45,306 nt of DNA from JBDHTS01 sp044220535 (GCA_044220535.1 JBGAQU010000010.1:1-45306), one strand, 5' to 3'; positions 34,560 to 42,812 are shown, numbered from the stretch's first letter. The notes: generated by a model from the sequence alone, not told the origin. Translations and numbers: made by a program.

Positions 34560-35525
34560 ATGTATTCCGGCCATAAAACCGCGACAATTTTCGGCGGCAC
34601 CGGCTTTATCGGCAACCAGATCGTGCGCAGTCTGGCGAAGGCGGGGTTTTCCATCAAGATAGCCTGCCGGGTGCCCGAGCGGGCTTATGATCTGAAACCG
34701 TGCGGCCATGTGGGGCAGATCGTGCCGATGGCCTGCAATTTCACGCAAGCTGATATCGATGCCGCCATTCGCGGATCGCAGGTCGTGATCAACTGTGTCG
34801 GCATCAAGGTCCAGCGCGGGCTCAATACATTCAGGCGCCTGCATCAGGAATTGCCCGGTATGATTGCCCAGTCCTGCGCGCGGCAGGGCGTTGACCGGTT
34901 TGTGCATGTTTCTTCGCTTGGGATTGACGGCAACCGGTCGAAATACTGCACGTCTAAAAAAGCGGGAGAAGAAGCGGTGCGTGCCGCATTCCCGCGCGCG
35001 ACCATCCTGCGTCCCTCCGTTGTGTTCGGGCCGGAAGACCAGTTTTTCAACATGTTTGCGGAAGTATCGCGGTTTGTGCCGGTGCTGCCGCTGATCGGCG
35101 GCGGGAGGACGAAGCTGCAACCGGTTTATGCCGGGGATGTTGCGGAAGCTGTACTGGCTGCTGTAACGTTGCCGGACGGGCCGCATGGCCCCTGCGGCCA
35201 GACCTATGAGCTGGGCGGGCCGGAGGTTCTGGATTTCCGGCAGGTTTATCAGGCCATGTTCTTGCAGACGGGCCGCAAACGCATTTTGCTGCCTTTGCCG
35301 TGGGCGCTGGCGAAACTCGAAGGCGCATTTTTGCAGTTTTTGTCCAACCCGTTATTGACGCCCGACCAGGTGGAAACGCTGAAAACTGATGCGATTGTGA
35401 CAGCGGGCTGCCTTGCGCTGGCGGATCTCGGCGTGCCTCCGACACCGCTGCATTTGATTTTACCGTCTTATCTTGATAAATATCGCTCCGGCGGGCGTTT
35501 TGGAAAGCCGAATGCCGCCGTTTAA
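34560..35525 (+). CDS. NDUFA9-like NAD(P)-binding protein (atypical SDR)
   Basis: A 321-residue Rossmann-fold protein. Nucleotide binding is visible in TATIFGGTGFIGNQIVRSLA (TGxxGxxG), with Arg at the second strand end (IACRVPERA) suggesting NADPH. It continues with VINCVGI, RFVHVSSLGIDGN, KYCTSKKAGEEAV (a Tyr-x-x-x-Lys-like site) and RPSVVFGPEDQFFNMF, all typical of the complex I NDUFA9 subfamily of alphaproteobacteria, which some use as an accessory subunit and others as an assembly or quinone-related factor. GGGAG precedes the ATG. It ends 21 bases before surA, so co-transcription is likely. No nuo genes are in the window. Confidence 0.88.
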   Translation: MYSGHKTATIFGGTGFIGNQIVRSLAKAGFSIKIACRVPERAYDLKPCGHVGQIVPMACNFTQADIDAAIRGSQVVINCVGIKVQRGLNTFRRLHQELPGMIAQSCARQGVDRFVHVSSLGIDGNRSKYCTSKKAGEEAVRAAFPRATILRPSVVFGPEDQFFNMFAEVSRFVPVLPLIGGGRTKLQPVYAGDVAEAVLAAVTLPDGPHGPCGQTYELGGPEVLDFRQVYQAMFLQTGRKRILLPLPWALAKLEGAFLQFLSNPLLTPDQVETLKTDAIVTAGCLALADLGVPPTPLHLILPSYLDKYRSGGRFGKPNAAV

Positions 35526-35546
35526 CGCGACCGGAAAGGGTTGACC

Positions 35547-36491
35547 ATGACCAGATTGTTTTTATGCCTGCTGATTGCCGTGATGATGGCGCCCGGTTTT
35601 GTGCCGCACGCGCAGGCGCAATCGGAATCCATCGCAGCGATTGTCAACAACGACGCGGTGACAATGTCCGACGTCGCGGCGCGCATGAAATTGATCATGG
35701 TGTCGTCGGGCATGCCGAACACGGATGAAATGCGCGCGAAAATCCAGCCGCAAATCATCAACATGCTGATCGATGAAAGCCTGGTCATGCAGGAAGCCCG
35801 CCGCCAGGGTATTACAATCAGCGATGAAGAAATCGCGAAAGGGTTTGAGGCGCTGTCCGCCCAGAATAAGTTCACCGGTGACCAGTTCCGCGCCATCCTG
35901 GCCCGGTCCGGCATTCCGCAATCGACCCTGAACGACCAGATCCGGTCGCAGCTGGCCTGGACCAAGGTGATCCAGAAAAAAATCCGCCCGAAGATCGATA
36001 TCAGCGACAACCAGATCGATGCGTCGCTGCAAAAAATGAAATCCAAGGAGGGCAGCCAGGAATATCTGCTGGGTGAAATTTTCCTGCCCGTGGACAACCA
36101 GCAGCAGGAAGCGAATGTGAAACAATTCGCCGACCGCCTGACGGCGGAACTGTCCAGCGGTAAGGCGCCATTCACCGGTGCGGCATCCCAATTTTCCCAA
36201 TCCGCCAGCGCGTCCAAGGGCGGTGATATGGGCTGGGTCCAGGGCGGACAATTGCCGCAGGAGGTCGATGCCGTCCTTCAGCAGATGAAAGAAGGCGAGC
36301 TGAGCAAGCCTATCCGCAGCTTAAGCGGTTATTATATTGTCGTGCTACGCAAGACGCGGCAGATCACCGCCGATACCATGCCGTCGCGTGACGATGTCCG
36401 CCAACAGATCGGAATGAGCCAGCTGGACCGCATGCAGCGCCGCTACCTGCTGGATGTCAAATCTTCCGCGTTTATCGAGCGGCGGGTGTGA
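35547..36491 (+). CDS. surA: SurA-type periplasmic chaperone/peptidyl-prolyl isomerase
   Basis: A 314-residue exported protein. Signal peptide LFLCLLIAVMMAPGFVPHAQ ends in AQA before SESIAAIVNNDAVTMSDVAA, the canonical start of mature SurA. The N-terminal helical chaperone part (to about 165) is followed by a single parvulin domain: LLGEIFLPVDNQQQEANVKQ, FSQSASASKGGDMGWVQGGQ and PIRSLSGYYIVVLRKTRQ. E. coli SurA has two parvulin domains; one is usual in alphaproteobacteria. It helps outer-membrane proteins such as the porin reach BAM. The ATG at 35547 has AAGGG upstream. The stop overlaps the rsmA GTG start by four bases. Confidence 0.92.
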   Translation: MTRLFLCLLIAVMMAPGFVPHAQAQSESIAAIVNNDAVTMSDVAARMKLIMVSSGMPNTDEMRAKIQPQIINMLIDESLVMQEARRQGITISDEEIAKGFEALSAQNKFTGDQFRAILARSGIPQSTLNDQIRSQLAWTKVIQKKIRPKIDISDNQIDASLQKMKSKEGSQEYLLGEIFLPVDNQQQEANVKQFADRLTAELSSGKAPFTGAASQFSQSASASKGGDMGWVQGGQLPQEVDAVLQQMKEGELSKPIRSLSGYYIVVLRKTRQITADTMPSRDDVRQQIGMSQLDRMQRRYLLDVKSSAFIERRV

Positions 36492-37330
36492 CAATCGACC
36501 GTCTGGCCGAGCTGCCGCCGCTGCGTGACATTATCGCGCAGCACGGATTGCGGGCTGAAAAAAAACTTGGCCAGAATTTTCTTCTCGACGGCAATATCAC
36601 GGATAAGATCGCGCGGGTTGCCGGCAATCTGCCCCACCTGCATGTCATTGAAATCGGGCCGGGACCGGGCGGGCTGACGCGCAGTGTGCTGCGTGCGGAG
36701 GCGAAAAGTGTGACAGCGGTGGAATATGATATCCGCGCCGTTGCCGCGCTGCAGAGCCTGGCAGAGGCTGTGGAGGGGCGGCTGACCATCCATCATGGCG
36801 ATGCGCTGAAGACCGATCTGACACAGATTGTGCCGGATGCGCCGCGCGCCATCGTCGCCAACCTTCCCTATAATATCGCAACGCCGCTTCTGATCGGCTG
36901 GCTGCGGCAGATGCGGAATATGCCCGGCTGTTACGATGGCATGACGCTGATGTTCCAGCGGGAAGTCGCGGACCGGATTACGGCGCAGGTCGGTACAAAG
37001 GCCTATGGGCGGTTGTCGGTTATGGCGCAGTGGCTTTGCAAGACGAAGCGGATGTTCGACATACCAGGTTCGGCTTTCGTTCCTGCGCCGAAGGTGACGT
37101 CGAGCGTTGTGACATTCCAACCCTTGCCTTTGCAGGCGGGCAATCCTTCATTCGACACCATGGAAACCATCGTGGCGGCGGCCTTCGGCCAGCGCCGTAA
37201 AATGCTGCGTTCCAGCCTTAAGGATTATGCCGAGGCCATGTGCAAAGCGGGGATTGACGAGACTTTACGGGCGGAACAGCTGGATACGGGCCAATTTGTC
37301 CGCATTGCTTTGGCCTTCGAGCAGTCATAG
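36488..37330 (+). CDS. rsmA: 16S rRNA (adenine1518/1519-N6)-dimethyltransferase RsmA/KsgA
   Basis: A 280-residue class I methyltransferase. Motifs: LGQNFLLDGNITDKIARVAG (family N-terminus), VIEIGPGPGGLTRSVL (SAM binding), AVEYDIRAV (acidic end of strand 2), IVANLPYNIATPLL (the N-L-P-Y catalytic motif) and VPAPKVTSSVVTFQPL, with the C-terminal helical domain containing FGQRRKMLRSSLKDY. It dimethylates two adjacent adenines near the 3' end of 16S rRNA during small-subunit maturation. A GTG start at 36488 overlaps the surA stop (GTGA), an unmistakable coupling. pdxA, often between surA and rsmA, is absent. Confidence 0.96.
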   Translation: MTIDRLAELPPLRDIIAQHGLRAEKKLGQNFLLDGNITDKIARVAGNLPHLHVIEIGPGPGGLTRSVLRAEAKSVTAVEYDIRAVAALQSLAEAVEGRLTIHHGDALKTDLTQIVPDAPRAIVANLPYNIATPLLIGWLRQMRNMPGCYDGMTLMFQREVADRITAQVGTKAYGRLSVMAQWLCKTKRMFDIPGSAFVPAPKVTSSVVTFQPLPLQAGNPSFDTMETIVAAAFGQRRKMLRSSLKDYAEAMCKAGIDETLRAEQLDTGQFVRIALAFEQS

Positions 37331-37380
37331 ACCATAATATCCGGTCTTGACCGGGCCGCCTCTTCCCCCTAAACAGGGAC

Positions 37381-37959
37381 ATGGCACACCCTAATTTTTA
37401 TCGGATCACGGTTACGGGCGACCCCGGCAGCGGGAAAAGCACCTTTGCGAAGGCTGTGTCGCAAAAGCTGGGGTACCGCCTGATCACCACGGGTAATATC
37501 TTTCGGCAGCTGGCGGCGGAACGCGGCATATCCCTGACCGAACTGAACGAACTGGCCGAAACCCAGGCTGAAATCGACCATGAGGTTGATAATTACCTGA
37601 AGCTTTTGAACCAGAGCACGGAAAACATGGTCTTGGATTCCCGGATGGGATGGTTTTTCGTGAAGGAATGCCTGAAAGTCCGTCTGACAGTGGATCCAGA
37701 CGTTGCGGCCCACCGGATTTTCAAGGACACGGCGGAGCTGCGCGAAAAATTCTCAGACATCGATACAGCGATTGACGAGGTTGAGAGGCGCAAGAAGAGT
37801 GAGATTCTGCGCTATAAAAAACTATACGGCGTGGATATCAGCGACGTGTCCAATTTCAATCTTGTTATCAACACATCGCGCAAGGCACCGAACGATATCA
37901 CCCGCGAATTCGAACAAAAATTCGAAGAGTATAAAGAGCACATCCGCGAAACCCATTGA
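37381..37959 (+). CDS. Cytidylate kinase-like P-loop protein
   Basis: A 192-residue P-loop NTPase. The Walker A motif is ITVTGDPGSGKSTFAKAVSQ, followed by LGYRLITTGNIFRQLAAERG, the T-G-x-x-[FY]-R signature of the archaeal-type CMP kinase group. Further motifs: VLDSRMGWFF (acidic catalytic strand), VDPDVAAHRIFKDT (lid), RRKKSEILRYKKLYGVDISD and VINTSRKAPNDI, matching the CMP/adenylate-kinase fold. It probably phosphorylates a nucleoside monophosphate or related small substrate; it is not the bacterial Cmk (225 residues). AGGGAC lies directly before the ATG. An SDR gene follows after 11 bases. Confidence 0.82.
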   Translation: MAHPNFYRITVTGDPGSGKSTFAKAVSQKLGYRLITTGNIFRQLAAERGISLTELNELAETQAEIDHEVDNYLKLLNQSTENMVLDSRMGWFFVKECLKVRLTVDPDVAAHRIFKDTAELREKFSDIDTAIDEVERRKKSEILRYKKLYGVDISDVSNFNLVINTSRKAPNDITREFEQKFEEYKEHIRETH

Positions 37960-37970
37960 GGGCCCAGTCC

Positions 37971-38756
37971 ATGTCTCCCCGTTCCATCCTGATCACCGGT
38001 GCGTCGAGCGGTATCGGTGCGGCGCTGGCATCTGCATATGCTGATCATCGCGTGACCTTGTTCCTGACCGGGCGCGATACGTGGCGGCTGGAAGAGACAG
38101 AGAAAAATTGCCGGGCCAAGGGTGCGTCCGTCCATACGAAAAGCCTTGATGTTCTGGACCGTGCCGCGATGGCGGCATGGATCGACGCATGCGATGCGCA
38201 GGCGCCCTTGGAGCTGGTCATTGCCAATGCAGGGATTTCTGGCGGCACGGGCGGCGGGCCTGAGTGGATCGAGAGCGAGCGCAGGATTTTCGATGTGAAT
38301 GTCACAGGCGTGCTGAACACGGTCGAGCCCGCCCTGCGGCCTATGCTGACGCGAAAAAAAGGCCAGATCGCGGTCATGAGCTCGGTGGCGTCCTTCAGCG
38401 GCTGGCCGGGTGCTCCGGCCTATTCGGCGTCAAAGGGCGCGGTGCGGATGTGGGGTGAGGGGTTGCGCGGGGCGCTCGCGCAGGATGGCATTCAAATCAA
38501 TGTGATATGCCCTGGATTTGTTGATACGCCAATGACCGATATCAACGATTTTCCCATGCCGTTTAAAATGTCCGCCGAACGCGCCGCCGGATTGATCATA
38601 TCCGGTCTGCGCCGGAACAAAGCGCGGATCGCGTTTCCATGGCAGACCTATGGAATCGCGGGGCTGTTCGGCTTGTTGCCCGCGGGCTTGTCGTCCCGTT
38701 TATTGTCGTGCCTGCCGGGCAAGGCATCACTGCCCACCCATAAAGAGTCCCGTTGA
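37971..38756 (+). CDS. Short-chain dehydrogenase/reductase
   Basis: A 261-residue classical SDR. Cofactor binding: SILITGASSGIGAALASAYA (TGxxxGIG); ELVIANAGISG (NAG motif); catalytic Ser in VMSSVASFSG and Tyr-x-x-x-Lys in PAYSASKGAV; and VICPGFVDTPM. The C-terminal end has a hydrophobic stretch (YGIAGLFGLLPAGLSSRLLS) that may anchor it to the membrane. The ATG at 37971 is preferred to an in-frame TTG at 37956 because GAGGG lies upstream. The sugar-nucleotide or lipid substrate is unknown; the glycosyltransferases downstream suggest a cell-envelope role, only by position. Confidence 0.88.
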   Translation: MSPRSILITGASSGIGAALASAYADHRVTLFLTGRDTWRLEETEKNCRAKGASVHTKSLDVLDRAAMAAWIDACDAQAPLELVIANAGISGGTGGGPEWIESERRIFDVNVTGVLNTVEPALRPMLTRKKGQIAVMSSVASFSGWPGAPAYSASKGAVRMWGEGLRGALAQDGIQINVICPGFVDTPMTDINDFPMPFKMSAERAAGLIISGLRRNKARIAFPWQTYGIAGLFGLLPAGLSSRLLSCLPGKASLPTHKESR

Positions 38757-38814
38757 TTTTTACGGACTGTGTGGCAATATAACTTGCCCAAAGACGGTTT
38801 TTCTGGAAAACTGA

Positions 38815-38842
38815 TTGGAAGGTTGCCGGCCGGCAGTATAAA
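38815..38842 (+). promoter_or_regulatory. Promoter with palindromic operator upstream of the ArsR-type gene
   Basis: TTGGAA (38815-38820), a 16-base spacer, and TATAAA (38837-38842). The spacer contains the perfect 12-base palindrome TGCCGGCCGGCA (38824-38835). Start of transcription near 38849 and the ATG at 38885 give a 36-base leader. A dimeric repressor bound between -35 and -10 would block the promoter, the common layout for ArsR autoregulation. Confidence 0.6.
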
Positions 38843-38884
38843 GGCCGAATTTAAATTTTTTAAAACGCATAGGCATTTTGGCTC

Positions 38885-39241
38885 ATGGATATCCAGGAGA
38901 TCGAGCGCAATATCGAGGTCGCCGTCAACCTTCTGAAAGCGTTGTCGAACGAAAAGCGACTGATGATCATCTGCGCCCTTTATCAAGGCGAGAAAAACGT
39001 CGGGGAGCTGGAAGAGATTGTGGGGTTGAGCCAATCGGCGCTGTCCCAGCATCTGGCGCGGCTGCGCCGCGACGGGCTGGTCAATACGCGCCGCAATGCG
39101 CAAACGATCTTTTATTCCATGAACGACCGGGCCACCCAGGCGATCCTGCGGACGCTGTACGATATTTACAGCCCGGCGGAACTCACCGAATCGATCAAAC
39201 AGAAACTGTTCTGCGATCCGAAAAAGTCCGGTGAAAGTTAA
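38885..39241 (+). CDS. ArsR-family winged-helix repressor, BigR/SqrR-like
   Basis: A 118-residue winged-helix protein. The DNA-binding part is LLKALSNEKRLMIICALYQG, VGELEEIVGLSQSALSQHLA (recognition helix) and LRRDGLVNTRRNAQTIFYSM (wing), closest in feel to the sulfur-sensing BigR/SqrR group. Cys30 in LMIICAL is at the place of the first sensor Cys of SqrR. A second Cys at position 100 (KQKLFCDP) is four residues later than the SqrR partner. The metal-site Cys-Val-Cys of ArsR/SmtB is lacking. It probably represses its own gene through the palindrome at 38824-38835. No sulfide oxidation gene is nearby, so the signal and regulon are unknown. Confidence 0.82.
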   Translation: MDIQEIERNIEVAVNLLKALSNEKRLMIICALYQGEKNVGELEEIVGLSQSALSQHLARLRRDGLVNTRRNAQTIFYSMNDRATQAILRTLYDIYSPAELTESIKQKLFCDPKKSGES

Positions 39242-39250
39242 AATCCATCT

Positions 39251-40225
39251 TTAATGTTCGGGCCTGTCGGTGAAGACGATGCTTTCGCCCATCTGGCGGA
39301 AGCCGCGTATGTTCAGGCTGGCGATGACTTTGTCGGCGGATAGGGCGGACAGGTCATCCTGTTGCAGGGTTTCAACGTGTGGGCCGATGGGCGCGTGCCT
39401 TGCGGGTTGGCTGGAGCCGGAAAAAAGGACAAGGCTGGGGCAGCCAGTCGGGGCAATCATATGCATGGGTCCGGTATCATTGCCGACCGCAGCCGCGGCG
39501 TGCCGCCCGAGCGCGGCGAGGTCGGTCAGGATGGTCTGGCCGGTCAGGTCGAGGGCTTGCGGGCATGCCTGAAGAATTGTACGGGCGAGATCGCCTTCCA
39601 TCTCCGTCCCGACAATCACCGGGCGGAATCCCCAGCCGTATAATGTGCGGGCGAGTATCCCGTACTGGCTGGCGGGCCAGCGTTTTTCCGGCCGGCTTGG
39701 GGCCGATCCGGGGACCAGCAATACGTAAGGCGTATCAATACCAAATCGCGCCAGATCACCCTTGATCCAGTCCATCGCATCCGGCTGGATATTGTGGATC
39801 CCGGCCAAAGCCAGCGTATGCTTATGCCCTTCGAAGGCGTTGCCCTTCGTGCGGTCGGGGGAGATGTTGCGGTGGGACGATCCGCGGGCGGTTCCAACCC
39901 ATTCCGGCCTGTTGCGGAACAAGCGGAAATAAAACCGGCTGCGGTCGCTGTTTTGCAGATCATAGACACGGGTGAAGCGGCCATCATTGAGTTTTTTATA
40001 GAGCGCCGACCATTCTTTTATTTCGGTCCAGCGCGGACGGCTGTCGGTCAGGATATGATCGAAACAACCGCAGGCACGGCCCAGACTGACAAAGGGCGGT
40101 GTGGTCAGAAGGGTGATGCGGGCATCCGGGTGATGGGCGCGGATCGCCTTCATGGGTCCCAAGGCCTGGACGAAATCCCCGAGCGCGCCATGCTTGATCA
40201 CCAGTATGTTTGCCTGTTCGCCCAT
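39251..40225 (-). CDS. Glycosyltransferase family 9 (heptosyltransferase-like)
   Basis: A 324-residue GT-B protein. Family 9 motifs: ILVIKHGALGDFVQALGPMK at the N-terminus, a mid segment YDLQNSDRSRFYFRLFRN, VLLVPGSAPSRPEKRWPASQ (start of the donor-binding domain), and AAVGNDTGPMHMIAPTGCPS with LFSGSSQPARHAPIG. These enzymes add heptose or a similar sugar to the LPS inner core on the cytoplasmic face of the inner membrane. It begins 5 bases after the (displaced) end of the upstream glycosyltransferase, so the two form an operon. Ends 9 bases from the convergent ArsR gene. Confidence 0.9.
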   Translation of the reverse strand: MGEQANILVIKHGALGDFVQALGPMKAIRAHHPDARITLLTTPPFVSLGRACGCFDHILTDSRPRWTEIKEWSALYKKLNDGRFTRVYDLQNSDRSRFYFRLFRNRPEWVGTARGSSHRNISPDRTKGNAFEGHKHTLALAGIHNIQPDAMDWIKGDLARFGIDTPYVLLVPGSAPSRPEKRWPASQYGILARTLYGWGFRPVIVGTEMEGDLARTILQACPQALDLTGQTILTDLAALGRHAAAAVGNDTGPMHMIAPTGCPSLVLFSGSSQPARHAPIGPHVETLQQDDLSALSADKVIASLNIRGFRQMGESIVFTDRPEH

Positions 40226-40230
40226 GGTTT

Positions 40231-40425
40231 TTACTCCGCCGCCAGCCCGGTGCGGGCTGCGCCTTTTTTGCCGTCGTTCAAGCGCGTGTGCCCGTTCTGT
40301 TTTTCATTCAGAAGTTCGGCATAGACATTCAGCGTGTCCTCGGCCATTTTTTCGCGGGTGAAATTCTGCGCGACATGGGCCATGGCGCGCGTGGCGAGAA
40401 TGGCGCGCTGATTCTGTTCGAAGAC
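40231..40425 (-). pseudogene. Out-of-frame C-terminal end of the GT4 glycosyltransferase
   Basis: This 65-codon frame reads VFEQNQRAILATRAMAHVAQ, then NFTREKMAEDTLNVYAELLN, and stops at 40231. That is the classic last helix of GT4 proteins (F-x-x-E-K-M-x-x-x-T-L-x-V-Y), but it is not in frame with the gene body. The stop lies five bases before the GT9 start, ideal operon spacing, whereas the body frame stops at 40329. It is either the true end cut off by sequence errors or a decayed end. Confidence 0.75.
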
Positions 40426-41447
40426 AGCGCTTCCTTGACGCGGCGCTTAAAGTAACCGAATCGCCGGGCGGGGACTAACCAGCCGGTTTCACCGCGGACA
40501 ATTGTTTCCTGGCTGCCGCCATGGTCGGTGGCAACACATGGCCGTCCCATGGCCTGCGCCTCGACCGAGACACGGCCAAAGCCTTCGGGATCGGTGGAGG
40601 CGGAGACGACGACGGTCGCCAGCATATAGGCGGCAGGCATGTCGGTGCAGTGATCAATGATACGGATACGGCCTTCCAGCTTTTTGCTGCGGATTTTTTC
40701 TTCGAGTTCGGTGCGGTATTCCTCACGGCCTTGCGTTGCGCCGACCAGCACGCAGAACACATCCGGACGTTCCAGCCGTTCAATCGCGTCGATCAGCACT
40801 TCATGGCCTTTCCACCTGGTCAGGCGGCCTGGCATCATGACGATGGGCGCGCCATCGGGCAACCGCCATTCGCGGGACAGCTTGATCATGCGTTCCGGCG
40901 TGACCGCCGACGGATGGAATTTTTCCAAAGCCACGCCGCGATGGATAACGCGGATGCGGTTCGGGTCGATGTCGTAATTTTTCAGGAGATATTCGGCAAC
41001 GTAGTTGGAGATAGCGATCACGCGTTCGCCGCGCGCGATGGAGGAATTGTAAATTTTTTTGGCCTGGTGCGCGATGTTGTACGGGGCGTGGCATGTGGTC
41101 ATGAACCGCGCGTCCGTGTCCTGACACGCGCGCAGGCAGCTCCAGGCCGGTGCGCGGCTGCGCGCATGGACGATATCGACGCCGTGCTGGCGAATCAGGC
41201 TTCTCAGTTTTTTCGCGTTACGCCACATCTGGAACGGGCTTTTGCTGTCGACCGGCAAGGTAATGAATTCCGCACCGGCGCGTGCCAGCTCATGCTGTCG
41301 GTTGCCGCCATTGGCGACGATGATCGCTTTCGCGCCCGCCTGCACCAGCGCCGCCGCAACGTCGATGCAGCCCTGTTCCGCGCCGCCTGCGCCCAGATGG
41401 GGAATCACTTGCATCACCACGGGTTTGCGTTTGTTGAAGGCCGCCAT
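40329..41447 (-). CDS. Glycosyltransferase family 4, frameshifted near the C-terminus
   Basis: A 372-residue reading frame for a GT-B retaining glycosyltransferase. N-domain: KPVVMQVIPHLGAGGAEQGC and VDIVHARSRAPAW; C-domain: IRVIHRGVALEKFHPS, PIVMMPGRLTRWKGHEVLID, EGFGRVSVEAQAMGRPCVAT (E-x7-E donor site) and GGSQETIVRGETGWLVP. After LVP the frame turns into Arg/Pro-rich nonsense; the normal continuation P-G-D-S-V-T-L-S-A-A appears in a second frame and the terminal helix in a third (40231-40425). Likely LPS or capsule synthesis, with the GT9 gene. The ATG at 41447 is chosen to match the family; upstream ATGs up to 41537 would overlap the divergent hydrolase. Confidence 0.82.
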   Translation of the reverse strand: MAAFNKRKPVVMQVIPHLGAGGAEQGCIDVAAALVQAGAKAIIVANGGNRQHELARAGAEFITLPVDSKSPFQMWRNAKKLRSLIRQHGVDIVHARSRAPAWSCLRACQDTDARFMTTCHAPYNIAHQAKKIYNSSIARGERVIAISNYVAEYLLKNYDIDPNRIRVIHRGVALEKFHPSAVTPERMIKLSREWRLPDGAPIVMMPGRLTRWKGHEVLIDAIERLERPDVFCVLVGATQGREEYRTELEEKIRSKKLEGRIRIIDHCTDMPAAYMLATVVVSASTDPEGFGRVSVEAQAMGRPCVATDHGGSQETIVRGETGWLVPARRFGYFKRRVKEALSSNRISAPFSPRAPWPMSRRISPAKKWPRTR

Positions 41448-41535
41448 CAGTGCATCCGTAAAGGAAAAAGGGTTGTGACCTGTGCCGCGTGGAGTCAAAA
41501 TGATCGCGACCGGCTTAAAATACAGCAAATCAGAC

Positions 41536-42294
41536 ATGGATGCATCTTTTCTTCAACGGCCTGATTCGAACGATCTTGCCTATGCGCTGACGCCGGGACG
41601 GGTGGATTTGCCTGCTGTGATGTTCTGCACCGGGTTCCGTTCGGATATGGGCGGGACCAAGGCGGTTTACCTGGAACAGGCATGCCGCGCCCGGGGCCAG
41701 ACATTCCTGCGCTTTGACTATAGCGGCCATGGCCGGTCCGGCGGGGTGTTTGCCGATTGCACATTAAGCACCTGGATCAACGACGCACGCGCGATGCTGG
41801 CCCTTCTTAACGTACCGCGCGTGGTGCTGGTCGGGTCGTCCATGGGCGGCTGGGTCGCGCTGGCGCTGGCCCTTGCGCACAAAGACAGGGTGCGGGGGCT
41901 GGTAGGCGTGGCGGCGGCGCCTGATTTTACAAAAGATATGCGGGCGGGGATGACGCCCGCGCACCTTAAAAGTCTTCAAGAAAACGGTGTGGTGACGATT
42001 CCGAATCATTACAGCGCCGATCCCTATATGATCACGCGCAATCTTCTGGATGACGGGGATCGCAACTGCCTTCTGGGCGGGACAGTCGACCTGGATATCC
42101 CGGTCCGTCTGGTGCATGGCATGCGGGATATGGATGTGCCGTGGCAGACGGCCTGGCGCATCCGCAATGCGTTGTCGCGGCCGGAGCTGGCGGAGGTGAT
42201 TCTTGTGGAAGAGGGGGACCACAGGCTTTCAGGGCCCGAAGACCTGGCCCTGATCGACCGGCAGGTTCAGGAGGTCAGCGGCGCTTGTATTTAA
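41536..42294 (+). CDS. Alpha/beta hydrolase
   Basis: A 252-residue alpha/beta-hydrolase. The nucleophile elbow is VVLVGSSMGGWVALALALAH (G-x-S-x-G), the oxyanion strand PAVMFCTGFRSDMGGTKAVY, FLRFDYSGHGRSGG, the acid probably Asp in LVHGMRDMDVP, and the base His in EEGDHRLSGPEDL. This layout resembles the bacterial homologues of mitochondrial ABHD10/palmitoyl-thioesterase-like proteins; the substrate is unknown. The ATG at 41536 is chosen for the family-like start MDASFLQRPDSNDLAYALTP; upstream in-frame ATGs overlap the divergent GT4 gene. Its 3' end overlaps the convergent membrane-protein gene by 20 bases. Confidence 0.85.
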   Translation: MDASFLQRPDSNDLAYALTPGRVDLPAVMFCTGFRSDMGGTKAVYLEQACRARGQTFLRFDYSGHGRSGGVFADCTLSTWINDARAMLALLNVPRVVLVGSSMGGWVALALALAHKDRVRGLVGVAAAPDFTKDMRAGMTPAHLKSLQENGVVTIPNHYSADPYMITRNLLDDGDRNCLLGGTVDLDIPVRLVHGMRDMDVPWQTAWRIRNALSRPELAEVILVEEGDHRLSGPEDLALIDRQVQEVSGACI

Positions 42295-42673
42295 CCCGGC
42301 CTTTTTTCTCGCTTCTGCCGCTATAGGCATAATCACCCTTGGCGCCGATCCGGAACAGATGCAGCTTTTCCGTGCCCTTGTGCACCATCATGCAAAGAAG
42401 AAGAAGCATGAGGGGCGCGGCGGCGACCAGAACAGTCGGAAGGATCAGGACAGGGTCAATAAAGGCGCTCCAGCTGCGGGGATCGACGGTTTCCTTGACC
42501 AGGTCGAATGTATCCTTGCTGTAGGTCAGCCATATCCAGCCCAGATCGCTGAAACGAAAGGCTTTCCAGGGTTCGCCCAGTTCGGGGTGGAGATAGGCGA
42601 TGTATCCGTCATGGCCCAAGGCCGCCAGCGGCAGCAGGGCAAACAAAAACAAGAAAAAATTGACGCTGCGCAT
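42275..42673 (-). CDS. Small membrane protein, unknown function
   Basis: A 132-residue protein with a hydrophobic N-terminus (VNFFLFLFALLPLAALG, cleavable signal or membrane helix), an outward loop HDGYIAYLHPELGEPWKAFR, DLGWIWLTYSKDTFDLV, a second membrane helix (about 72-96, VLILPTVLVAAAPLMLLLLC) and a basic cytoplasmic tail with FRIGAKGDYAYSG ending in KKGRVKYKRR. The tail orientation follows the positive-inside rule. I do not recognise a named family. Confidence 0.6.
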   Translation of the reverse strand: MRSVNFFLFLFALLPLAALGHDGYIAYLHPELGEPWKAFRFSDLGWIWLTYSKDTFDLVKETVDPRSWSAFIDPVLILPTVLVAAAPLMLLLLCMMVHKGTEKLHLFRIGAKGDYAYSGRSEKKGRVKYKRR

Positions 42674-42770
42674 GGGTTTGACATCCTGATTAAAAACCTG
42701 GCCCGAGCGGCCAGACGCATCTCACCATTATCGCCAAAATCGGCCAATATGCAATCCGGCTGATTAACCC

Positions 42771-42800
42771 TTGAAATTCTTCGCTGAATATGGCTACTGT
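42771..42800 (+). promoter_or_regulatory. Putative tRNA-Ser promoter
   Basis: TTGAAA (42771-42776) and TACTGT (42795-42800) with an 18-base spacer; the tRNA begins 12 bases downstream of the -10 hexamer, as usual for stable RNA genes. Confidence 0.45.
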
Positions 42801-42812
42801 CCGGGTCTATAA

